NCBI GenBank assembly: GCA_022565745.1
Contig: JAIUMB010000074.1
Coordinates: 1 to 11,391, forward strand
Direction: 5' to 3'
Source: Cryomorphaceae bacterium
Lineage (GTDB): Bacteria; Bacteroidota; Bacteroidia; Flavobacteriales; Schleiferiaceae
Length of the DNA: 11,391 nucleotides
The notes beneath the pieces were generated by a model. The model was not told the origin of the DNA. It saw only the letters and a program-made list of their open reading frames with translations, and did no database searches. The first letter of the stretch is position 1. Each line of letters opens with the position of its first letter. This document shows positions 1 to 7,093 of this stretch, in pieces. Made by a program: the position numbers and the translations under genes.

Positions 1-1052
1 CCCGGACTAGGACGAAACCCATTATAAGGGTCTTCGGCATTGATCCTGCATTCAATAGAATGGAGTTTAGGGAAGTAATTTCTTCCAGAAATAGGGATAC
101 CGGCAGCCACTTTGATTTGCTCGCGAATTAGATCATAATCAATGACTTGTTCGGTAATGGGATGCTCAACTTGAATACGGGTATTCATTTCCATAAAGTA
201 GAAATTCCGATGTTTATCCACCAAGAACTCTATGGTTCCTGCACCCTCATACTTGATGAATTCAGCTGCTTTTACGGCAGCGTTACCCATTTCTTCACGC
301 AACTCATCGGTCATAAATGGCGAAGGCGTTTCTTCGGTTAACTTTTGGTGACGGCGCTGAATGGAACAGTCGCGTTCACTTAAGTGACACGCTTTACCCG
401 TTGAGTCACCCACGATTTGAATTTCAATATGGCGTGGCTCTTCGATTAGTTTTTCCATGTACATACCGTCGTTGCCAAAAGCGGCCAAGGCCTCTTTTCG
501 CGCACTTTCCCAAGCTTTTTCTAGCTCATCTTCTTTCCAGATGGCACGCATACCCTTACCCCCGCCACCGGCTGTGGCTTTCATCATCACGGGATAGCCA
601 ATTTTTTTGGCCACTTTTTTTGCGTCTTCCAGACTATCTAAAATGCCATCTGAACCGGGTACTGTTGGCACACCAGCCTTTTTCATGGTTGCTTTTGCCG
701 ACGCCTTATCCCCCATTCTGTCAATCATTTCGGGGGAAGCACCGATGAATTTAATGCCGTGTTCGGCGCAAATTTTTGAAAACTTGGCATTTTCAGACAA
801 GAAACCATATCCAGGGTGGATGGCATCGGCATTGGTTATTTCTGCGGCTGCAATAATATTTGGAATCTTGAGATAAGATTCAGAACTGCTTGCCGGACCA
901 ATACAAACAGCTTCGTCGGCAAAGCGTACGTGCAAACTGTCGCGATCGGCTGTAGAATATACCGACACCGTTTTAATGCCCATTTCGCGGCAAGTACGAA
1001 TCACCCGCATGGCGATTTCACCGCGATTGGCAATAAGGATTTTTTTAAACAT
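1..1052 (-). CDS. accC: Acetyl-CoA carboxylase, biotin carboxylase subunit (3' end cut by window)
   Basis: Biotin carboxylase uses ATP and bicarbonate to carboxylate the biotin carried by AccB, the first half-reaction of acetyl-CoA carboxylase in the cytoplasm. I translated this reading frame by hand. It starts MFKKILIANRGEIAMRVIRT at the ATG at 1050-1052 and stays open for 350 codons to the window edge, so roughly the last 95-100 residues of a normal ~445-450 residue protein are missing. Visible hallmarks are IHPGYGFLSEN (79-89), Lys116 and Lys159, the ATP-grasp glycine loop ATAGGGGKGMR (159-169), SERDCSIQRRHQK (225-237) and the metal/catalytic block FMEMNTRIQVEHP (286-298) with Glu288, Arg292 and Glu296. 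Arg337 in RINAEDP matches the conserved biotin-pocket arginine. It follows accB by 33 bases on the same strand, so the two are almost certainly co-transcribed. Pyruvate and propionyl-CoA carboxylases share the fold, but a separate accB alongside argues for accC. Confidence 0.97.
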   Translation of the reverse strand, partial: MFKKILIANRGEIAMRVIRTCREMGIKTVSVYSTADRDSLHVRFADEAVCIGPASSSESYLKIPNIIAAAEITNADAIHPGYGFLSENAKFSKICAEHGIKFIGASPEMIDRMGDKASAKATMKKAGVPTVPGSDGILDSLEDAKKVAKKIGYPVMMKATAGGGGKGMRAIWKEDELEKAWESARKEALAAFGNDGMYMEKLIEEPRHIEIQIVGDSTGKACHLSERDCSIQRRHQKLTEETPSPFMTDELREEMGNAAVKAAEFIKYEGAGTIEFLVDKHRNFYFMEMNTRIQVEHPITEQVIDYDLIREQIKVAAGIPISGRNYFPKLHSIECRINAEDPYNGFRPSP

Positions 1053-1085
1053 ACTCGTTGGTTTTGTTGGTAATTCCCGACCCTG

Positions 1086-1571
1086 TTATGCAGGCTCGAT
1101 GACGAACAATGGCTGATCGTATTCTACCGGGGTTTGGTCATCTACGAGGACTTTAACAACTTTACCGCTAACTTCACTTTCAATTTCATTGAATAGTTTC
1201 ATCGCTTCGATGATACAAACCACATCACCTGGCTTGACCACATCACCAACTTTCACAAATACATCTTTATCAGGAGATGGACGTCGGTAGAACGTACCAA
1301 TCATTGGAGAGTTGATGGTGATTTGGTTGGAAGAAGCCGCTGGAGACTCTTCAGCTTTTTGTTCAGTAGGTGCCGGAGCTGCGGGAGCTGCTGCCTGAGG
1401 TTGTGGCGCTGCATGAACCATTTGGGGTGCAGCAGTAACAATCTGGGTTTTCACCTCTTCTTCTTTACCAGTACGAATGGTAATTTTAAAGTCGTCGGTT
1501 TCCAGTTTCACCTCTGAGGCGCCACTCTTGGCGACAAAGCGAATTAAATTTTGGATTTCTTTAATATCCAT
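1086..1571 (-). CDS. accB: Acetyl-CoA carboxylase biotin carboxyl carrier protein
   Basis: This is the biotin carrier of acetyl-CoA carboxylase. It shuttles the carboxyl group between AccC and the carboxyltransferase AccAD. The 161-residue protein has the usual three parts: an N-terminal segment MDIKEIQNLIRFVAKSGASE, an Ala/Pro-rich flexible linker at about residues 44-82, and a C-terminal biotinyl domain at about 84-160. The biotinylation motif EAMKLFNE puts the modified lysine at residue 125. The upstream 'PMIGTFYRRPSP' (89-100) is the typical start of an AccB biotinyl domain. Length is normal for the family (about 150-165). It lies 39 bases after fabH and 33 bases before accC on the same strand, giving a fabH-accB-accC operon. 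Confidence 0.97.
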   Translation of the reverse strand: MDIKEIQNLIRFVAKSGASEVKLETDDFKITIRTGKEEEVKTQIVTAAPQMVHAAPQPQAAAPAAPAPTEQKAEESPAASSNQITINSPMIGTFYRRPSPDKDVFVKVGDVVKPGDVVCIIEAMKLFNEIESEVSGKVVKVLVDDQTPVEYDQPLFVIEPA

Positions 1572-1610
1572 AGTGTAAAGGGTTTTAATAAAAACAAATG
1601 TAACAAAAAA

Positions 1611-2609
1611 TTATTTCGGGTCGTATGCCCAAGTCAGATAAATTGCGCCCCAAGTAAATCCGCCACCAAAAGCAGCGAATATCAGGGTATCTCCTTTCTT
1701 CAACTGCGATTCGTAGTCCCACAGACAAAGCGGTAATGTACCGTTGGTGGTATTGCCGTATCGCTGAATATTGAGCATGACTTTTTCATCGCTTACGCCC
1801 ATACGTTTGGCCGTAGCGTCAATGATTCGCTTATTGGCTTGGTGCGGCACCAACCAATCGACATTATCGGCAGTGAGATTGTTTCTTTCCATGATACCAG
1901 CGGCAACTTCAGCCATATTGGTAACGGCGAATTTAAAAACCTGCTGTCCTTCTTGATAAACGAAGTGTTCTCTATTGGCTACGGTTTCTTGTGTAGGCGG
2001 ATACATTGAACCTCCTGCCTTAATCTTTAAAAAATCACGCCCAATTCCATCGCTACGCAAAATAAAATCTTGCACCCCATAACCTTCGTCATTGGGCTCT
2101 AATAAGGCGGCTCCACAGCCATCGCCAAAAATGACACAGGTGGTTCTGTCGGTATAATCAATAATGGATGACATTTTATCGCCACCAATAACCAGTACTT
2201 TTTTAAATCGACCGGACTCTATGTAGGAAGCCCCCGTGCTTAAGCCAAAAAGCCAACCGGAACATGCCGCCTGCAAGTCAAATCCAAACGCATTCTTTGC
2301 ACCTATTTTATTGCAAATCAAAGCAGATGTATTAGCCACAGGCATATCGGCGGTTACCGTAGTAACGATAACGGCATCTACATCTTCCAGTGTTTTACCT
2401 GAACGTTTTTTTAGATCTTCAATGGCTTCCATAGCCATGACAGAAAGACCAGCGCCCTCACCCTTTAGAATTCTTCGTTCTTTAATGCCCGTTCTAGTGG
2501 TAATCCATTCATCGGTGGTATCAATCATCGTTTCCAATACCTCATTGGTCAATCGATATTCAGGAACAAATCCTCCTATAGCGGTAATGGCAGCGTGTGT
2601 CTTGTTCAT
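1611..2609 (-). CDS. fabH: 3-oxoacyl-ACP synthase III (FabH)
   Basis: FabH condenses an acyl-CoA starter, usually acetyl- or branched acyl-CoA, with malonyl-ACP to begin each fatty acid. The 332-residue protein has the full Cys-His-Asn triad: Cys116 in LQAACSGWLFGL, His256 in WLVPHQANKRI and Asn286 in RYGNTTNGTLPL. The C-terminal GGGFTWGA (315-322) is also typical of KAS III. N-terminal TTDEWITTRTGIKERR (31-46) is a standard FabH signature and supports the ATG at 2607-2609. The gene heads a minus-strand run with accB and accC, behind a TAnnTTTG promoter. plsX, which in many bacteria lies between rpmF and fabH, is absent here. Substrate chain preference cannot be read from the sequence. Bacteria often carry more than one KAS III; this copy's position beside accBC suggests the housekeeping one. 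Confidence 0.96.
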   Translation of the reverse strand: MNKTHAAITAIGGFVPEYRLTNEVLETMIDTTDEWITTRTGIKERRILKGEGAGLSVMAMEAIEDLKKRSGKTLEDVDAVIVTTVTADMPVANTSALICNKIGAKNAFGFDLQAACSGWLFGLSTGASYIESGRFKKVLVIGGDKMSSIIDYTDRTTCVIFGDGCGAALLEPNDEGYGVQDFILRSDGIGRDFLKIKAGGSMYPPTQETVANREHFVYQEGQQVFKFAVTNMAEVAAGIMERNNLTADNVDWLVPHQANKRIIDATAKRMGVSDEKVMLNIQRYGNTTNGTLPLCLWDYESQLKKGDTLIFAAFGGGFTWGAIYLTWAYDPK

Positions 2610-2638
2610 GTGTTCAAATTCAGTTTGGCTTTACTCAG

Positions 2639-2646
2639 CAAAATTA
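2639..2646 (-). promoter_or_regulatory. Putative Bacteroidota -7 promoter element of fabH-accB-accC
   Basis: The minus strand reads TAATTTTG, an exact match to the TAnnTTTG element used by the primary sigma factor in Bacteroidota. It lies 29 bases upstream of the fabH ATG and downstream of the rpmF terminator, as expected for a restart of transcription. A TTTG sequence lies 23 bases further upstream, slightly far for the -33 element, so that half is uncertain. Confidence 0.6.
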
Positions 2647-2720
2647 AGGGTAAATAACCGACGAAATAACAAATCTGTAAAGAAAGATTGAGAAATTTAC
2701 CCTATACATGCTGTTGAAAA

Positions 2721-2760
2721 GAAAAAATCCCGCTTACCTTGTAAAAGGTTTCGGGATTTT
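2721..2760 (-). terminator. Intrinsic terminator after rpmF
   Basis: A 9-bp outer stem pairs 2724-2732 (AAAATCCCG) with 2752-2760 (CGGGATTTT). Inside it a second 5-bp stem pairs ACCTT (2736-2740) with AAGGT (2745-2749), with a GTAA loop. On the minus strand the hairpin runs into an uninterrupted T tract (six T, then CTTTTC). It lies 26 bases after the rpmF stop codon and separates DUF177-rpmF from fabH-accB-accC. Confidence 0.85.
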
Positions 2761-2786
2761 AAAAAAAGAAACGAGCATACCGAAGC

Positions 2787-2984
2787 TTAAGCTTCAGCTG
2801 CTTCAGTTTTGTCTACTACAACACGACCTTTGTAGTATAATTTACCTTCATGCCAATACCCGCGGTGCCACAGGTGTGATTCACCGGTCGTCGGACATAC
2901 AGCGATGGTAGGTGCTGTTGCTTTGTAATGGGTACGTCGCTTATCGCGGCGTGTTTTCGAAATCTTGCGCTTGGGATGTGCCAT
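2787..2984 (-). CDS. rpmF: 50S ribosomal protein L32
   Basis: L32 is a small basic protein of the large ribosomal subunit. The 65-residue sequence starts with the standard MAHPKRKISKTRRDKRRTHY, followed by KATAPTIAVCPTTGE and YWHEGKLYYKGR, all characteristic of Bacteroidota L32. Only one cysteine (Cys30) is present, so this is a form without the four-cysteine zinc ribbon seen in some other phyla. The ATG follows the DUF177 stop codon by 9 bases and is preceded by AGGAA, a plausible ribosome binding site. The two genes form a short operon, the widespread yceD-rpmF arrangement, closed by the hairpin at 2721-2760. Confidence 0.97.
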   Translation of the reverse strand: MAHPKRKISKTRRDKRRTHYKATAPTIAVCPTTGESHLWHRGYWHEGKLYYKGRVVVDKTEAAEA

Positions 2985-2993
2985 GGTTCCTGT

Positions 2994-3560
2994 TTATTTA
3001 TCTTTTTTTAATGCGTTTAATGCTTGCCAGCGAGGATCAATGTCGCCCTCATCTGTATGCTCGTCTTTTACTCTATCTTCCTGCTCGCTCATGTATTTAA
3101 CATAAGCGCGGTACACATCTGAATCTTTCTCGCCATTGATGACTTCCGGATTTATTCTTCGAGTTGGTAAGTTTAATACCATGGTCTCATAGAAAAAATC
3201 CGTCAAATCAACATCGTGTGCATGACGGTCAATGACCCATACTTCGTCGTCGTTTTTGTCTTCATAATCACCAAACTTGGCAATTAATGCAGCATCGTAG
3301 GTTTGGTCAAGCCAAAACAATTCAATACTTACATCACATGATACGCGCAATGAACCAGAAAAATTCATCTGCATATGCAAATGTCTATCGTTTTTGTTTA
3401 ACTCAACATCAACCTTCATTCGACTTCCGTGAATGTGGTCGACAGGAAAATGTTCAAAGAACGAATCCTCAATGGGAAAAGTCAATTGGTGGACGCCATC
3501 CTTAAGTCCAAAAAAATTCAGCTTATAGGCCTTACGCCAACGTGTATTGTCCTTTCTCAT
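2994..3560 (-). CDS. YceD/DUF177 family protein
   Basis: This is the DUF177 protein almost always found directly before rpmF. Members in Escherichia coli and plants have been linked to accumulation of 23S rRNA, so a role in large-subunit assembly is inferred here. The 188-residue protein shows the family outline: an N-terminal strand region with 'FFGLKDGVHQLTFPIEDSFFEHF' split around residues 16-38, a central β-rich part with a lone Cys75 (RVSCDVSIELF), an acidic stretch at 94-122, and the C-terminal DPRWQALNALKK (175-186), close to the conserved DPRW-x-x-L-x-x-L ending. The ATG at 3558-3560 is directly preceded by an in-frame TGA and the next methionine is about residue 48, so the start is well fixed. 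It is the first gene of the DUF177-rpmF operon. Confidence 0.88.
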   Translation of the reverse strand: MRKDNTRWRKAYKLNFFGLKDGVHQLTFPIEDSFFEHFPVDHIHGSRMKVDVELNKNDRHLHMQMNFSGSLRVSCDVSIELFWLDQTYDAALIAKFGDYEDKNDDEVWVIDRHAHDVDLTDFFYETMVLNLPTRRINPEVINGEKDSDVYRAYVKYMSEQEDRVKDEHTDEGDIDPRWQALNALKKDK

Positions 3561-3569
3561 TCAGGGGTG

Positions 3570-3577
3570 CAAATGTA
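3570..3577 (-). promoter_or_regulatory. Putative -7 promoter element of DUF177-rpmF
   Basis: The minus strand reads TACATTTG, an exact TAnnTTTG match. Only 9 bases separate it from the DUF177 ATG, so a transcript starting in the usual place would have a leader of a few bases at most. Just upstream is an inverted repeat, ATCATT (3580-3585) and AATGAT (3592-3597) with a 6-base spacer, in the region a regulator could occupy. I found no convincing -33 TTG at the right distance. Confidence 0.5.
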
Positions 3578-3698
3578 CAATCATTTTCTACAATGATAAA
3601 AGAATTTTCAATATTTATCAACATCCCATCTTTTGATATGTGAATAACCCATCTCTCCTTTATTGTTACTTGGTGTTTCAACAATTATTCAGGCGCAT

Positions 3699-4292
3699 AT
3701 GTTAAGGTATAAATATTGCGTTTTGATAAATAATCTGCTTCATTGGTGGAAACACAAATTAAGTCCCCCTATTCGCTGGATGGTATATCTCTTTGCGGCT
3801 ATGTTTTCGCTGTCGTTGATGTTTGCTCCAGAAGCCCGTACAAAAGACTACGCACAAACCGATTTCACATATCATTCGTCGGCAAAACTGTATTTTCACA
3901 ACGTACGCAGTTACTACTACTATCGCGATGAAGAAGAAAAAGCCGGTTTTTATCGCTATGAATTAAAGAAACAGCGGATGATCGATTCTTTACTCCCGTT
4001 TGGCTTGTTTTTATTAGACAATTGGCGGAGCTCCGAGGTTTATATATGGTTAAATCCAGATTCCACAATCACGCACATTAAAATAGACAGCACCACTTTT
4101 TCCACACAAACGCTCAATCGCGAAAAAATGCACCTAATGGCGGCATCCATTTATCAGGCGCTTTTAAACGACCAATCCATTTTCGCAAAAACTCAAGAAG
4201 GACCATACGTAGAGATATTGACCGACCGCAAAGAACAAAAAGCGCTCGAAACCATTTTGTTTGATTATTTCCGCTGGTTAGATATCCACTGA
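3699..4292 (+). CDS. Unrecognised protein with one N-terminal membrane segment
   Basis: I do not recognise this family. From the ATG at 3699 it encodes 197 residues. A single hydrophobic segment, MVYLFAAMFSLSLMFA (about residues 28-43 from this start), follows a basic stretch (WWKHKLSPPIRW), which suggests a membrane anchor or an uncleaved signal with the remainder outside the cytoplasm. The rest contains a tyrosine-rich patch (HNVRSYYYYRDEEEKAGFYRY), a short hydrophobic LLPFGLFLLDNW, and a mixed α/β C-terminus ending FDYFRWLDIH. The frame is also open upstream to a TTG at 3663, and a shorter start at ATG 3780 would give 170 residues; I prefer 3699 because AGG lies a few bases before it. Its last 15 bases overlap the end of the convergent exonuclease III gene. 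No consensus promoter was seen upstream. Base composition and codon choice look like the neighbours. Confidence 0.75.
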   Translation: MLRYKYCVLINNLLHWWKHKLSPPIRWMVYLFAAMFSLSLMFAPEARTKDYAQTDFTYHSSAKLYFHNVRSYYYYRDEEEKAGFYRYELKKQRMIDSLLPFGLFLLDNWRSSEVYIWLNPDSTITHIKIDSTTFSTQTLNREKMHLMAASIYQALLNDQSIFAKTQEGPYVEILTDRKEQKALETILFDYFRWLDIH

Positions 4293-5027
4293 AGCCCACA
4301 CCGGACAATGATCGGAGTGAAAAGATTCGTAATCGTGTCCGGCGTTTTTCACCGCCGACTGAAAACGTTGTGGTACCATAATGTAATCAATTCGCCAACC
4401 TTTATTACGCGCACGGGCATTTGTTCTGTAACTCCACCAGCTGTATTGGTCGGGTGCTGTGTTGTGTATTCTAAATGCGTCTACAAAACCGTTGGCTTCA
4501 AGTTTGTCCATCCAAGCCCTCTCTTCAGGTAAAAACCCTGGGGTCTTAGTATTTTTTACCGGGTCATGGATGTCCATGGGATGGTGACAAATATTAAAGT
4601 CTCCCGTAATGATGGCAGAAGACTTATCTTTTATAAATCGATTGAAGGCCTCTAAAAAATCCATTTTTAAAGCCTGTCTTTCAGGTGTTGTACCCGAAGG
4701 AAAATATGTATTAATCAATATAAACGATTCAAAATCCAATGCCAACACCCGTCCTTCCTTGTCGAGGACCTCGTGACCAATGTGATTGGGTAAGGCTTTG
4801 GCTTTGGCTTTAGATAAGACGGCTACCCCACTGTAACCTTTTTTCTCAGCACTGTTGATGTAAACCTCATAGCCCATACGAACAAATTCATCAATGGGCA
4901 TTTGTTCTTTAAGTGCTTTGATTTCTTGTAAACAAAGAACATCAGGGCGATGAGCTTCTATCCAATCCAATAAGCCTTTTTTTACCGCCGCGCGAATACC
5001 GTTGACATTGAATGAATAAATCCTCAC
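4278..5027 (-). CDS. xth: Exodeoxyribonuclease III (AP endonuclease)
   Basis: This is a Mg-dependent exonuclease III/AP endonuclease of the endonuclease-exonuclease-phosphatase superfamily. It cleaves DNA at abasic sites and trims 3' ends in base-excision repair. The 249 residues carry the complete active site: Asn7/Asn9 in FNVNGIRA, Glu35 in CLQEIK, Tyr108 in NTYFPSG, Asp143 and Asn145 in TGDFNICH, Trp211-Arg-Ile-Asp214-Tyr in the WRIDY motif, and Ser238-Asp239-His240 at the catalytic SDHCPV. The start is a GTG at 5025-5027, directly abutting the TAG of the DUF389 gene, which implies co-transcription and probably translational coupling. No nearby ATG gives a family-like N-terminus. The 3' end overlaps the convergent plus-strand gene by 15 bases, so there is no room for a dedicated terminator between them. 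Confidence 0.96.
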   Translation of the reverse strand: MRIYSFNVNGIRAAVKKGLLDWIEAHRPDVLCLQEIKALKEQMPIDEFVRMGYEVYINSAEKKGYSGVAVLSKAKAKALPNHIGHEVLDKEGRVLALDFESFILINTYFPSGTTPERQALKMDFLEAFNRFIKDKSSAIITGDFNICHHPMDIHDPVKNTKTPGFLPEERAWMDKLEANGFVDAFRIHNTAPDQYSWWSYRTNARARNKGWRIDYIMVPQRFQSAVKNAGHDYESFHSDHCPVWASVDI

Positions 5028-6425
5028 CTACTGCACTGTTTTTCGAATAATGACATCCACTTGGTGTGACGGCAATCGTGTTTTCAAGTACCCCTTCAGC
5101 CTATCGGTCTCTTTCTCCGTTAGCGGACTGCTTAACCTGATTTGTGCTAAGTAAATGGTATCGGCAACATTGTCGGCAGCAAAAAGCAACTGCTTGCTCA
5201 ATCCAAAACGCTCTACATTGGGGTACATTCGCATCACCTCACGTTTGACTTCGGCTGCTTTTTCCTGCTCTTGGGTATAGAAAGCTATTTGCTTATCCAT
5301 CTCCCTTAATTCCAATCGCATTTCCTCCTTCTCTTTTTCCGACTTGAGAATGAGATCTTCCAGCACCCCTGATTTAATGGCATCGGGGTTGAATTGGTCT
5401 TGCTTTAAGCCTTGTCTAATAACCAACTCAACATCAGATAATTTATACGTTTCAAGCTTGGATTTAGCGTGTTCAATCATTTTATCTTCAACAAATTCTC
5501 CGACGTAGGTGACCTTAATAATAGGCTCTTTCCTGTCGTAATTGATTTCTCGTGATACGATTTGTGCATTGGGAAAGTCCATTTCTTTATTCAAAAAGGC
5601 ATTGGCATTACTTTCAAAATAAGAGCGTTGTATGATTCCCACACCTAAGTAAAGACTAGGGATAATTGTCACTGTTACCAAGAGTATAATGTATTGTCTA
5701 ACGCGTTTTTCACGTGTTGGATCCATAAAGGTTTTCAATGGAAACTTTAAAAAACGCAGGATGAGGAATGAAGACAAAGAAATGAAAACGGTATTGATAA
5801 AGAACAAATACAGGGCGCCAAAGAAATAGCTGAATTGCAGTGTTGCCAACCCGTAGCCCGCTGTACAAAGAGGCGGCATAAGCGCGGTTGCAATGGCTAC
5901 ACCAGGTATCACCGTGCTGTTTTTGTCTTTACGCGTAAATGCAACAACACCGGCCAAACCACCAAAAAGCGCTACGAAAACGTCGTAGATATTTGGAGTG
6001 GTACGCGCCAGCAACTCCGATTGTGCTTCGCTGAGAGGACTTATAAAAAAGTAAAAACTAGAAGCTATAATACTGATACCTACAGCTATTCCAAAGTTTT
6101 TAAACGCTCGTTTCACCAACTCAAAATCATATGTTGCAACCCCCAAGCCTAAGCCCATAATGGGACCTAAAAGCGGGGAAATTAACATCGCACCAATAAT
6201 CACTGCAGTAGAATTGATGTTTAGTCCTAAAGAACAAACCAAAATAGCAAATATCAAAATCCATAAGTTGGTCCCGCGAAACTCAACCGAACGCTCTATG
6301 GCCGACACAACTTCTTTTGAATCGTCTTTGTCTTCTGTTAAATCAAACAAATGCTGAATGTATTTAACAAAAGCATCCCATGTGGTTTTGGGAATGTACT
6401 TGAATTTCTTTTCTTTGGCTGACAT
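5028..6425 (-). CDS. DUF389 integral membrane protein with C-terminal coiled coil
   Basis: This belongs to the DUF389 family of conserved hydrophobic membrane proteins, whose molecular function is not established. The 465-residue protein has a soluble N-terminus (1-50), then about seven hydrophobic segments at roughly 53-70, 73-98, 108-129, 147-163, 171-192, 197-223 and 243-266. Family-typical loops are visible: GAMLISPLLGPIMGLGLG (78-95) and PGVAIATALMPPLCTAGYG (174-192). After the last membrane segment come about 200 soluble residues: a small α/β region (about 300-340), a charged coiled coil (about 355-400, rich in Glu/Lys) and a second small α/β region (about 424-462) that resembles the first. 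The gene is the first of a pair with exonuclease III. Assignment to DUF389 is firm; transport or signalling roles would be guesses. Confidence 0.85.
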   Translation of the reverse strand: MSAKEKKFKYIPKTTWDAFVKYIQHLFDLTEDKDDSKEVVSAIERSVEFRGTNLWILIFAILVCSLGLNINSTAVIIGAMLISPLLGPIMGLGLGVATYDFELVKRAFKNFGIAVGISIIASSFYFFISPLSEAQSELLARTTPNIYDVFVALFGGLAGVVAFTRKDKNSTVIPGVAIATALMPPLCTAGYGLATLQFSYFFGALYLFFINTVFISLSSFLILRFLKFPLKTFMDPTREKRVRQYIILLVTVTIIPSLYLGVGIIQRSYFESNANAFLNKEMDFPNAQIVSREINYDRKEPIIKVTYVGEFVEDKMIEHAKSKLETYKLSDVELVIRQGLKQDQFNPDAIKSGVLEDLILKSEKEKEEMRLELREMDKQIAFYTQEQEKAAEVKREVMRMYPNVERFGLSKQLLFAADNVADTIYLAQIRLSSPLTEKETDRLKGYLKTRLPSHQVDVIIRKTVQ

Positions 6426-6451
6426 TTAGATGTGGTCAATTATCGTGTGCA

Positions 6452-6459
6452 CGAAAATA
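6452..6459 (-). promoter_or_regulatory. Possible promoter of DUF389-xth
   Basis: The minus strand reads TATTTTCG, one base off TAnnTTTG, with a TTG (6477-6479) 17 bases upstream as a possible -33 element. It lies 26 bases from the DUF389 ATG. The match is imperfect, so this is tentative. Confidence 0.3.
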
Positions 6460-6504
6460 GTGTGTAGTCTTAAATTCAACCGCCATTATCAATTTTTTTT
6501 TCTG

Positions 6505-6512
6505 TATTTTTG
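6505..6512 (+). promoter_or_regulatory. Putative -7 promoter element of the lipoprotein gene
   Basis: TATTTTTG matches TAnnTTTG exactly on the plus strand, 68 bases before the lipoprotein ATG. The preceding bases are a T run without a TTG at the -33 distance. The 6426-6580 gap therefore probably holds two divergent promoters. Confidence 0.45.
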
Positions 6513-6580
6513 AAGCGGTTTATTAACATTCAAACCTGTTATACCATATCCCCTTTTAATAAACAAACCTCAAACCATCT

Positions 6581-7093
6581 ATGAACCTTCGAATTTTGTC
6601 TTTCATTGCACTCGTTGTGCTTTTTTATGCTTGTGATTGTCAACGTGATGAAACAACCGACGCCAAAGCATTCACCACCGATACCATTTATGATGCTGAA
6701 GGCGCTTTGATAGAGCTGGTTCATTTCAAAGAAGATACACTTCACTACATTGTTGAGAATTACTATCGCAGCGGGCAAATTCGTTTTAAAGGCGAATACG
6801 GCACCATCAAGAAATGGAGTATTCCCATTGGTGAACACATCTTCTTCCGTGAAGACGGCACACGTGAAAAACGCATCACCTACAAATACGAAAACGAAGA
6901 TTCTGAACTTTTCAATGAAATTGTACAGTTACAAGAAGAATTGGTATTCCACCACGACGGCGAAACGCCCAAGCAATCAAAACTGTTTCGCAGTGCCCCC
7001 GAAGACAAGAGAAATCCCTGTGGAGAGTGGTTTGAGTTTAACGAAGAGGGACATAAAAAGCACGCCATCATCTATGACAATGATTGCTTTTAA
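6581..7093 (+). CDS. Small lipoprotein with MORN/YwqK-like repeats
   Basis: The 170-residue protein starts MNLRILSFIALVVLFYAC, a lipoprotein signal peptide whose lipobox LFYAC puts the lipidated cysteine at residue 18, so the mature protein should be membrane-anchored outside the cytoplasm. The mature part holds short β-hairpin-like units resembling MORN_2/YwqK repeats: 'ENYYRSGQIRFKGEY' (59-73), 'IPIGEHIFFREDGTREKRITY' split over 81-101, and GEWFEFNEEGHKKHAIIYD (148-166). Cys147 and Cys169 could form a disulfide. YwqK-like proteins occur widely in Bacteroidota, often without a known role. The gene stands alone, divergent from DUF389 and convergent with the DAHP synthase gene; no good terminator is visible in the 88-base gap that follows. 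Confidence 0.8.
   Translation: MNLRILSFIALVVLFYACDCQRDETTDAKAFTTDTIYDAEGALIELVHFKEDTLHYIVENYYRSGQIRFKGEYGTIKKWSIPIGEHIFFREDGTREKRITYKYENEDSELFNEIVQLQEELVFHHDGETPKQSKLFRSAPEDKRNPCGEWFEFNEEGHKKHAIIYDNDCF

Noticed and set aside
317..1073. Several plus-strand open frames opposite accC (317-748, 607-876, 816-1073)
   Set aside because: The minus strand encodes a complete, highly conserved biotin carboxylase through this whole stretch. The plus-strand frames have no family features and overlap each other.
2236..2691. A 151-residue plus-strand open frame opposite fabH
   Set aside because: It lies over the conserved catalytic part of FabH in antisense and its translation resembles no protein family.
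6539..6838. A 99-residue minus-strand open frame opposite the lipoprotein gene
   Set aside because: The plus strand has a clear lipobox and MORN-like repeats at the same place; the antisense frame has neither a family match nor a plausible start context.
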